In this document: positions 49,420-59,459 of the stretch, one piece after another
How the letters are laid out: every line of letters starts with the position of its first letter
Numbering within the stretch: position 1 is the stretch's first letter
Assembly: GCA_028274465.1 (NCBI GenBank)
Contig: CM051455.1
Location: forward strand, 53,214,738 to 53,278,737
DNA: 64,000 nt
Source of the DNA: Plantago ovata
Lineage: Eukaryota > Streptophyta > Magnoliopsida > Lamiales > Plantaginaceae
Direction of reading: 5' to 3'
Notes under the pieces: generated by a model
Seen by the model: the letters and a program-made list of their open reading frames with translations, nothing else
What the model was told of the DNA's origin: nothing
The model's database searches: none
Program-made: the position numbers and the translations under genes

Positions 49420-52170
49420 TTTCTCTCCCGGCAAATGAACTCTCAGGCACCGTACCATCTTCCATAGACATGCCGCAGTTGCAGTCACTTTCTCTAGCCG
49501 GTAATTTGATGACAGGTAACATATACTCCAAATTTATTTCATTCATCATTAATTATACTACAATTTATTTCATGCTTGGATTATGCTTAACATAAATTGT
49601 ATTTCTTATATACTTTATAGGTTCTATTCCACCCTCAATCGGCAACCTGTCAAAATTGGGAATACTAGACTTGAGTTGGAATAGTTTTGATGGCATCGTT
49701 CCTTGAGAATTGGGACGTTTATCCAGCTTAATATTTCTGAGTCTAGGACTCAACAGACTGAACGGTGAGATACCACCATCGATTTTCAACCTCACTCGAA
49801 TGCAAACACTTTCTGTCGTACTAAATGAACTCTCTGGCACCATACCACCTACCATAGACACGTCCCTGCCAAACCTTCAGTATTTATACCTTGGACAAAA
49901 CAAGTTATCAGGAGAATTCCCCATTACAATTGCCAATATATCACAGCTAACTTATTTAGCTATAAACAATAACTCTTTCACCGGATTAGTCCCTATAAAT
50001 CTTGGAAACTTGCGCCAACTACAAACCCTTAGAATTTGGTTGAATCAGTTTACAAATGACCTCTCCATACCTGAGCAAGACTTTCTAACTTCTCTAACAA
50101 ATTGCAGAATTCTTACCAATTTGCAAATATCAGGCAACCCATTACCGGTGCTTTACCCATGTCTGTAGGCAACCTGTCTACCTCTCTTGAATGGTTTCAA
50201 TCTACAAGTTGTAGGCTCAGTGGTAGAATTCCAAGTGAGATTGGTAATCTAAGTAGTTTGATTTTTTTAGACTTAGGAATAAATTACCTGACTGGAGTAA
50301 TTCCCACCACCTTGGAAAATTTAAGAAACTTGCAAGTGTTATTTCTCCGCCGTAACAATTTGCATGGCTCACTGCCTGCAAGTCTCTGCAGCCTAGAAAA
50401 CCTTTATCAAGTAACTTTAGGGGGAAACAGTCTCTCTGGACATCTACCATGGTGTATAGGAAATCTTACTTCACTCCGAGAACTCTTTCTATACAACAAT
50501 TCATTCAATTCCACCATTCCTTCGACTTTGTGGTCTAACTTTCGGATTCAAATATTATCCTTGTCGAGAAATCAATTTGATGGTTCTTTGCCGAATGAGC
50601 TAGGAAACCTTGGAAGCTTGCAGGAATTGTACCTTGATGCGAATCATTTCTCTGGGAACATTCCAGATGCTGTCAGTAATCTTCAGATGCTAAATACTTT
50701 ATGGTTGCAAAATAACATGTTGATCGGCTCTATACCCCCGTCTTTCTCCAATCTGTATGGCTTGAAGTATTTGGACTTATCCCAAAACAATCTTGCCGGT
50801 CCAATTCCAATGTCCTTGGAGAAGCTTGCGTATCTTGATTACTTCAATGTCTCATTCAATCAACTTACTGGAGAAATCCCAATGGAGGTCCATTTTGGAA
50901 CTTCAGCTCAAGACTTTTCATGGGTAATAGAGGTTTGTGTGGATCGTCTCGATTTGGTGTTGAGCCATGTAACACGACCAACTCTTCAAGTAGAAATGAT
51001 AGACTACACACAATTTTGAGGTATTTTCTCCCTTCATTTGCTTCTGTTATAGTAATTGTACTTGTCATCCTCCTATTGCTCAAATATTGTCGTAGAAAGA
51101 CAAGAGCTACACCTATGACAGATTCACCTCTTGAAATCACACATGAGAGGATTTCATACTACGAAATTCTTCGAGCAACGAACAATCTGGATATTGGAAA
51201 TTTGATTGGAAAAGGGGGTATGGGCTCCGTATACCGGGCAGTGTTTTCTGATCAAATGGTCGCTGTTGTGAAGGTTTTCAATTTAGAAGTGCAAGCTGCT
51301 TTCAAGAGCTTTGACATAGAGTGTGGAATACTGAGGAGCATTAGACACCGAAATCTTGTCAAGATCATTACTAGTTGCTCTAACCTTGAATTTAGAGCAT
51401 TGGTGATGGAATATATGTCAAATGGAAACTTTAATAAGTGGCTCTATTCCCCTGATTGTGGGTTGAACTTTCATCAGAGATTACAAATTATGATTGATGT
51501 GGGTTCTGCAATGGAGTACCTTCATCATGGATATTTCAACCCCATTGTTCATTGTGATTTGAAACCAAGCAACATTCTTTTGGATGAAGATATGGTAGCT
51601 CGAGTAGGAGACTTTGGAATTGCGAAGCTCCTGATGGAAAATCAAAGGACAGAGCGGACCAAAACGTTGGGTACAATCGGATACATGGCACCAGGTAATC
51701 ATCTTTTACTTGAGTAATCTTGATCAATGCATATTTGTATTTACAAGTGAAGTCATATGTGGGGAAGTTTACGTCTTAATTAACTAACCTGTATCATTCA
51801 CACTCATGACTTTGCAGAGTATGGGTCGTCAGGGTTAGTGTCAACAACAACAGACATTTACAGTTACGGCATTATGTTGATGGAAACATTTACCGGAAAA
51901 AAGCCTACTGATGAACTATTTTCGGAAGTGTTACCCATGAACAAATGGGTGCATGAATCATATCCAAGTAATACAATGCAAATTGTTGATGATAAACTGC
52001 TAAATCCCGAAAAAGGTTGCAATTACTCCAACATTGAGGAGTGCGTGAAGTCAGTCGTGGAACTAGCTTTACAATGTACTGAAGATGTCCCAGAAAAGAG
52101 GCCTGATATCCAATATGTTCTACCTAGGCTCAAGAAGATTCTGCTTAAATTTGACAACCAAATAGAGTAG

Positions 52171-52486
52171 AAGATAGTGTATGAAGACATTTCAATATGT
52201 TTATAGATAATCACGAATGATTCCTATGTAAATTGCATGTAAATTAATTAATGCACAAACTCTTGTATTTATTTTGAAAATATTTAAAGTAATAAACCGT
52301 TGTTAAACATGTATTTTTTTATTATTATTATTATTTATTTTTTTTAGAAAAGGATGAATTATATTAATCATCATGTATTTTCATAACTTGCATATAAACA
52401 TAAAAGGAGACAAGAACACATTGAACATGATTTTATTCGTATTTTCTGAAGTACAATTTTCGTGGATCTCTTGACTCCTCTCTCTC
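52171..52486. other. 3' flank of copy 7
   Basis: Similar at its start to 24361-24450 after the kinase relic there. It then contains an ATT/TTA-rich run and DNA next to a transposon. No gene seen. Confidence 0.45.
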
Positions 52487-52489
52487 TTA

Positions 52490-53426
52490 GACCGTTTGCA
52501 TCGGTGTCCAAACTGAGCTCGGCATGGAATACGGCGTCCCGACGCTGCAGCATAGCGCCGCATCGGAGCCCAGACGTCGTGGCAACATCCACGACATCTG
52601 TGAAAATCAAACACCGCGTCGTGAGATTTTCACGGGTTTTAGTATGGGGCTGCCACTTAACATCCACGACATCTGTGAAAATCAAACACCGCGTCGTGAG
52701 ATTCTCTCTCAACGGACTAAAACGGCTATAACTCGAAAAATAAAAATAAAATCACCAACGGCTCTATTTTTCGAAATCTATAAATAGAGATCAATCTTGG
52801 CTATGTTTGGAGCACCACATCTCCAATATTCAAAGGACGAAACGAATCTAACCTTCAAGGCACAAGGTATTTTTAGTGTCTCGCTTCCGCTATCTACCTT
52901 CCCCTGAGGTGACCCACACGCCCTTCGGCAGGCTACCGAAACCATCAACAAAAAACTATCTGAGTACATTAACAATAACCGACAGATGCATAGCATCAAC
53001 ACGCATGAACTACTAATTTCAGACTTAATGGAACATATTTGGAGGATGCGTTGATTGTTCGAGCTTCATCAATCGTGTGTCTTATTTGTTTTAAGTAATG
53101 TTTGTGTGTTGTGTGGTTGTTGCATCTCAATTCGTCAGATTGTGTGTTTTAAATTTGATGTTAACTCGTTGTATAATATGTTTTTGTGTCATGTGTTTAA
53201 ATTTGATGTAAGTCGTTTCAAATAAACTCTTAAATATATTTTGTGTCAATCTTAGTTCATATTATCATAATATCATTTAACAAAAATAAATAAATAAATA
53301 AATAAATAAAAAGGCACCATGCCGCGACATCGTGGCAACCAATGCAGAAACAAGCCACGATGCCGCAACATGGAGGCAAAATATCCCACGATGCTATGGT
53401 GTGGGATGGCACCAATGCAAGTGCTC
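52490..53426. mobile_element. Non-autonomous PIF/Harbinger-type element, 937 bp
   Basis: Left end GACCGTTTGCATCGGTGTCC and right end (reverse complement) GAGCACTTGCATTGGTGCC are imperfect inverted repeats, and TTA flanks both sides (52487-52489, 53427-53429). That is the 3-bp target duplication of this superfamily. The interior is GC-richer than its surroundings. It has a direct repeat of about 44 bp (52584-52627 and 52660-52703, 76-bp period, containing CCACGACATCTGTGAAAATC). No transposase motif found. Confidence 0.7.
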
Positions 53427-53429
53427 TTA

Positions 53430-53801
53430 GGGATATGAACTTGGTTTAGGGTATAAGGGTCTTGGATACTTATTCCGGTTTTGGATTTATCTTACAATTT
53501 GATAGTAGGGATTTGGGTTTTAGCTAAAATTTGGTATGGAGTTTGATGAAGTCGTTTGTAACCCCATTTTTAAATATTTAGCTCTATTCACTATCTCATA
53601 TTTATTTATATATTATAACAGAGTAGTGACTTAGAGACCAATTAAAATTCATATCTTAAGGGATATGATAAGAGTATTATTTTAATACTACAATTATCAT
53701 CATATATATTTCGTGATAATTATCTTTAATTACAAAGATATTCTATTATAGTAAAACACCATAATTTACGTAATTTAGGTGTCTACACCTGATTTCAATA
53801 A
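53430..53801. other. AT-rich DNA between two transposons
   Basis: No coding motif, RNA gene or repeat of note. Confidence 0.4.
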
Positions 53802-53810
53802 TTTTGACAA

Positions 53811-54455
53811 GGAAAAAATTGATCAAACCCCCCGACCTATACTACAAGTGAAACATTACCCCCTAACCTATTAAATTTGATACTTAACCCCCTCACCTAT
53901 ATAAATGGTTGCAACATACCCCCTATATAATATTTTACTATCAATTTGATATTTTCCATTCAATTTAATATTTTCCCTTCAATTAAATATTTTCGTTTGA
54001 TTCCAAATTAATCATAATACATACCGAAAATTAATTTTGAAAATTATAATAAGAAACTATACGGTTTTCACTTTTATAATATAATATAATATAAGTTCAA
54101 ATATTATTTTTCCGGTACAATTAATGAAAATATTATTTTTTTCACTTTTATAATATAAATTGTATTGGAAAAATAAGATTTGAACTTATATTATAGAAGT
54201 AAAATCTTATATTTTTATAATATAATTTTTAAAATTATTTTTCGGTATGAATTAGGATTAATTGGAGTCAACTGACATATTAAATTGTAGTAAAAATATT
54301 AAATTGAATGAAAATATTAAATTAAAGGGAAAATATTATATAGGGGGTATGTCGTAACACTTTAAATAGATGAGGGGGTTAAGTCTCAAACTTAATAGGT
54401 TAGGGGATAATGTCTCAATTGTAGTAAAGTTCAGGGGGTTTGATCAATTTTATAC
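53811..54455. mobile_element. Long-TIR MULE-type MITE, 645 bp, with 9-bp target duplication
   Basis: The element is a fold-back of two ~300-bp arms. Left AAAATTGATCAAACCCCCCG, CATTACCCCCTAACCTATTA and CATACCCCCTATATAATA each recur inverted at the right end. TTTTGACAA flanks both sides exactly (53802-53810, 54456-54464). Arms this long with a 9-bp duplication point to a Mutator-like element. No coding capacity. It is inserted 18 bp before the repeated upstream module of the next receptor gene. Confidence 0.8.
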
Positions 54456-54472
54456 TTTTGACAAATAAAGAC

Positions 54473-54571
54473 GACTTGCTAGTCCAAGTTTGGTCATTTT
54501 TTATTGAAGGTTAAAGGACTTGTAGATATAATTGACTTGATTTTAGCTAGTGGGTGAGTCTTCTTTTCTTG
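54473..54571 (+). repeat. Repeated upstream module, copy 3 of 4
   Basis: GACTTGCTAGTCCAAGTTTG through TAGCTAGTGGGTGAGTCTTC. It is followed by AAAATGGGAAAAGAACATGC (54622-54641), the start of a copy-6-like receptor that breaks off at once. Confidence 0.6.
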
Positions 54572-54621
54572 TTAGATGAGTTTTTTTTTTTTACTCCTAA
54601 ACAGAACAACTAGTTTTACAC

Positions 54622-55137
54622 TCAAAATGGGAAAAGAACATGCTGCAGTTTAGTTATGTACCTCCGCCCTTTCACTTAATTACCATATAATTCTTTTTAA
54701 TACGGGTGCATTTAAATTAAAGTTATTTCGTGAAACATATTTAATTATATATTACTTGTCTAAAATATCTAAATTATTGTGATGTGTTTTAGTGCATTTG
54801 CAATTGTAAAAAATTTCAACTTTCCCAGCGCCGTGGGGGAATTGGGCATTGACGCAGTTTGGTTTGGTTCATGTGGATTAGATGATGCCACCAAGCACCA
54901 GTCACAACTCACATACATACATTAAGGCCGTTGAATATGAATGATTGAAATGACACCGAAAATCAGCCCCGCAGCAACCCAAATACCAAAGGCCTCACCA
55001 TTCATTTCCCCACCCTAAAAAAAAAAAAGGAGGAATAAATAGATATAGCCCTCGAGGAAAAGCCTATAAAACCAAAGCTAATGTTACTCTCTGAAAATCA
55101 TTCCTAGCTACATGAGACTTACCTTACCTACCTTTCA
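54622..55137 (+). promoter_or_regulatory. Upstream region of copy 8, with a receptor start relic
   Basis: Opens with a relic start (MGKEHAAV then a stop) and goes on as AT-rich DNA to the leader GAGACTTACCTTACCTACC before the ATG at 55138. A TATA-like AGCCTATAAAACC lies at 55062-55074, about 65-75 bp before the start codon, a plausible core promoter. Confidence 0.4.
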
Positions 55138-58100
55138 ATGGCACAGAAGCATTCTACTAAAGCAATGCAGCTGCTGCTCATTATCATTTGTTTGCATTTA
55201 TCTTCCCTAATAACAATTTCCACAGCTCAATCACACAGCGCCACCACTGACGAATTAGCTCTCTTGTCCATCAAATCGTTCATAACTTCTGATCCGAACA
55301 ATATTATAACCACCAACTGGTCACAGGGCACCTCATTCTGCACCTGGATTGGCATCACTTGCAGCCCCAGGCACCACAGAGTCACCGCCCTCAACCTTTT
55401 CGATTTCGAATTAACCGGCACAGTTTCACCTCAAATCGGTAACCTTTCGTTCCTCACCTACTTAGACATACGAAACAACAGCTTCACTGACATGATCCCA
55501 GACACAATCGGAAGTTGTTCCGCCTTCGTGAACTAAGAATGAGCGATAATCAGCTGAGTGGGAGCGTTCCTCCATCTCTAGGATTGTTACGAAACCTGGA
55601 AATAATAGATCTGGCTGAAAACAACTTGAGAGGAAATGTTCCCTGGGGAATATTCAACATTACCCCTCTCAGAGTGATTGTTTTCACTAGGAATCAACAT
55701 CTCACTGGCTATCTTCCGCCAGAGATATGTCCTCCTTTGTCCAGGTTACAGGAGCTACGATTTTCCGTAAATCAATTTTCTGGACAGATTCCAAGAGGTT
55801 GGTCGAATTGTTTAGACCTGAGGATGATGTATTTGTCTCGCAATAATTTTTCTGGTAGTTTGCCAGTGGAATTTGGGAACTTGCGGCAGTTGCAGATACT
55901 TGCTCTAGGCGGAAATTTGTTGACAGGTAACATATGGTCTTTATTGGTTCATCATCACATGCACTGCAAATTTATTTCATGCTTGCATTATGCAAATTGT
56001 ATTGGTTATACTTTATAGGTTCAATTCCACCCTCAATCGGTAGCCTGTCAAATCTGGAAGCACTAGACTTGAGTGAAAATGGTTTTGAAGGCACCGTTCC
56101 TTCAGAATTGGGACGTTTGTCGAGTTTAACATTTCTGAGTCTTGGAGAAAACAGACTGGACGGTGAACTACCACATTCGATTTTCAACCTCACTCGAATG
56201 CAAACACTTTCCCTCCCAGCTAATGAACTCTCTGGCACCATTCCACCTTCCATAGACATGTTGGTACCGAACCTTGAGATTTTATACCTTGGACAAAACA
56301 AGTTTTCAGGAGAAATCCCAATTTCCATTGCCAATCTTTCACAACTAACGATTTTCGATGTGGGAAATAACTTCTTCACTGGGCTAGTCCCAGTAAATCT
56401 TGGAAACTTGCGCCAACTACTATCCCTCAGAATTTGGAGAAATCATTTTACAAATGATCTCTCCGTACCTGAGCAAGACTTTCTAACTTCTTTAACGAAT
56501 TGCAGAAATCTTACCAATTTGCAAATATCAGGCAACCCCATTACCGGTGCTTTACCCATATCCGTGGGCAACCTCTCTACCTCTCTGGAACAGTTTCTAG
56601 CAACAAGTTGCAGGCTCAATGGCAGAATTCCTAGTGAAATTGGTAATCTAAGTAGTTTGATTTTGTTAAACTTAGGAATAAATAACCTGACTGGGGAGAT
56701 TCCCACCACCCTGGAGAATTTAAGAAACTTGCAGGCCTTTTCGTTTTACCGTAACAGTTTGCATGGCTCACTACCTGCAAGTATTTGTAGCCTAGAAAAC
56801 CTTTTTGGAGCAAATCTAGGGGGCAACAGTCTCTCTGGACAACTGCCAAGGTGTATAGGCAATCTTACTTCACTGCGAGAACTATATCTAGACAACAATT
56901 CATTCAATTCCACTATTCCTTCAACTATGTGGTCCGATTTCCGGATTCAAGTTTTATCCTTGTCGGGAAATCAATTAGATGGTTATTTGCCAAATGAGCT
57001 AGGTATCCTTGGAAGCTTGCAGAGATTGTACCTGAACGGGAATCATTTCTATGGCAACATTCCAGGTGCTATCAGTAATCTTCAGAGTCTAACTACACTA
57101 GAGTTGCAAAATAACAGGTTGAATGGCTCTATACCTGCATCTTTCGCCAATCTGTATGCCTTGGAGTATTTGGACTTATCCCAAAACAGTCTTTCTGGTC
57201 CAATTCCAATGTCCTTGGAGAATCTCACATATCTTGATTACTTCAATGTCTCATTCAATCAACTTAGTGGAGAAATCCCCAATGGAGGTCATTTTTGGAA
57301 CTTCAGTTCAGGGCTTTTCAGGGATAATAGAGGTTTGTGTGGACCATCTCGATTCGGTGTTGAGCCATGTAACACGTCCAACTCTTCAACGAGAAATGAT
57401 AGACTTCACACAATTTTGAAGTATGTTCTCCCCTCAGTCGCTTCTTTGATAGTAGCTACAGTTTTTATCCTCTTGTTGCTCAGATGTTGTCATAGAAAAA
57501 AAGAGCTACCCCTAGGACAAATTTACCTCTAGGAATCACACATGAGAGGATTTCATACTATGAAATTCTTCGAGCAACGAACAACCTGGATATTGGGAAT
57601 TTGATTGGAAAAGGAGGTATTGGCTCCGTATACCAGGCAATGTTTTATGATAATATGGTCGCTGCTGTGAAGGTATTCAATTTAGAAGTGCAAGGTGCAT
57701 TCAAGAGCTTTGACATGGAGTGCCAAATACTGAGGAGCATTCGACACCGAAATCTTGTCAAGATCATTACTAGTTGCTCAAACATTGAATTTAGAGCATT
57801 GGTGATGGAATATATGCCAAATGGGAACCTTGATAAGTGGCTCCATTCCCCTGATTTTGGGTTGAACTTCCATCAGAGATTGCAAATTATGATAGATGTG
57901 GGTTCTGCAATGGAGTACCTTCATCATGGATATTCCAATCCCATTGTTCATTGTGATTTGAAGCCGAGCAACATTCTTTTGGATGAAGAGATGGTAGCTC
58001 GTGTAGGGGACTTTGGAATTGCGAAGCTCCTGATGGAAAATCAAAGGATAGAGCAGACCAAAACATTGGGCACAATTGGATACATGGCACCAGGTAAATC

Positions 58101-58553
58101 ATCTTTTACCTAAAGTAATCTTGATCAATGCATATTTGTATTTACCAGTGAAGTCATATATGTGTCACAGCTTACATTTTTTATTAACTGAATTAGTCTC
58201 AGTCTATCATTCACACTCATGACTTTGCAGAGTATGGGTCATCAGGAATAGTGTCAACAACAGCAGACATTTACAGCTACGGCATTATGTTGATGGAAAC
58301 ATTTACCGGAAAGAAGCCTATTGATGAGCTGTTTTCGGAAGAGTTGCCCATGAACAAATGGGTGCATGAATCATATCCAATTAATACAATGCAAATTGTT
58401 GATCATAAACTGCTGAATTCGAAAGAAGGTTCCAATATTGAGGAGTGCGTTAAGACAATCGTGGAACTAGCCTTACAATGTACCGAAGATGCCCCAAAGA
58501 AGAGGCCTAATATCCAAGATGTTCTGGTTAGGCTCAAGAAGATTCGTTGTTAA
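55138..58553 (+). pseudogene. LRR receptor-like kinase with two frameshifts (cluster copy 8)
   Basis: Exon plan 55138-55926, 56019-58093, 58231-58553, with standard splice sites. MAQKHSTKAMQLLL start, LRRNT FCTWIGITC, about 25 LRRs, transmembrane helix, then a kinase with IGKGGIGSVYQA, AAVKVF, VHCDLKPSN and GDFGIAKLL. One base is missing near 55511 (ATCGGAAGTTG where relatives have ATCGGGAAT-TG), and one in the A run near 57500 (GAAAAAAAGAGC). The first gives a stop at 55534-55536, after 132 residues. Apart from these two losses the gene is complete, and exon lengths agree with its relatives. The tail differs slightly (KKIRC, stop). It is either a young pseudogene or an active gene with two sequencing slips in or next to base runs. 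Confidence 0.85.
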
Positions 58554-58771
58554 ACTCGACAACCAAATAGAGTAGATGATCTTAAATTTACTCCATTCTT
58601 AATGAGTTTAGTCACTAGTTAAAGTTTCTACTGAAGTCTCAATTTTTGCATGTGTGTGATTAGTAGACTGCTCTATGTTCTTAATTAGCGAACCAAAAAC
58701 TGAAGACAACATCTTCTATTTAATCCGAAAATGAATCCGTTTCCATGAAGACTTAAAAACGTAACCTGCCG

Positions 58772-58850
58772 AGATTTGTTAGTCCAAGTTTGATCATTTT
58801 TTCATTGAAGTTAAAGGACTTGCAGATAATTGATTTGTTCATTTTTCTTG
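58772..58850 (+). repeat. Repeated upstream module, copy 4 of 4
   Basis: Shortened form: GATTTGTTAGTCCAAGTTTG, AAAGGACTTGCAGATAATTG, then CTTGACCCTTAG as in the copy at 31143. It joins directly to a kinase relic at 58858. Confidence 0.55.
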
Positions 58851-58857
58851 ACCCTTA

Positions 58858-58995
58858 GTGTACAAGGGGATTTTCTGAAATGAGATGGTTGTAGCAGCTG
58901 TTCAGGTTTCTAATCTTTAAGAACAAAGCGCATTCAAAAGCTTCAACATAGAGTGCCAAATAAAATACTGAGGAGCATTCGACACAGAAATCTTG
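58858..58995 (+). pseudogene. Kinase N-lobe relic (like copy 6)
   Basis: GTGTACAAGGGGATTTTCTG, then words of VKV-NL, AFKSF, IECQI and SIRHRNL in changing frames. It matches copy 6 at about 33126-33258. Indels break it. Confidence 0.8.
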
Positions 58996-59459
58996 GGTTC
59001 TTAATGAGGACACGAAATTTGTAAAAAAGATTTAGGAGAAATCTATAGGACAGATGTTTGTGCTATTAATACACTCTAATTTTCCCCAATTGAGCAGATT
59101 AGTACGCCTTATTCCCATGTATATTTTCTTCCAATTAGCCTAAGTTTTAATAGGGCAATCCATACCGATCGAGTACATATACATCTTGATACATTCACAT
59201 TAAACTTGAGAAATATGTAACACCAGAAGCAGAACTTGCAGATAGTAGTACTGAATAAGCATGCTAAAACTTACATGGAATATTGTACAGATGCGACTAT
59301 GCGAGCACTCTATGAGAATGCACCGCTAAAGATCTCATAGACAAGATGAACAATCCTACAGATTGCTTATTGTATACAGCCAACACTTCCTTTCACCTTA
59401 TAAAGAAAGATCATTGTAAAGGTTGAGAGGTTTACATGACAAAGGTGACAGTTTTTGTA
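58996..59459. other. DNA between receptor cluster and the E2 gene
   Basis: Contains the 3' end of the - strand E2 transcript (its exact end is not fixed); otherwise no gene seen. Confidence 0.45.

Larger units (their letters stand above)
46602..52170 (+). pseudogene. LRR receptor-like kinase pseudogene with internal rearrangement (cluster copy 7)
   Basis: Exon 1 (46602-47386) has MAQKHSTTTAMLLLI, LRRNT (SCCTWTGITC) and LRRs but gains one base near 47190. A first exon 2 start (47481-47690) has a one-base loss in ACCGTCCTTCAG and then runs into a copy of the exon 1 end. About 1.7 kb of AT-rich DNA follows. At 49420 LRR sequence resumes, again joined to an exon 1 end, then a second exon 2 (49621-51694) and the last exon (51818-52170). 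Exon 2 has TGA at 49704 and single-base losses near 50137 and 50880. The kinase itself is open: IGKGGMGSVYRA, VAVVKVF, VHCDLKPSN, GDFGIAKLL. Four frame changes, a nonsense codon and the insertion leave no doubt that the full receptor is not made; a kinase fragment could still be. Confidence 0.92.

Noticed and set aside
52462-52787. Overlapping frames on both strands around 52.4-52.8 kb
   Set aside because: They are formed by the direct repeat inside the PIF/Harbinger-type element and have no known domain.
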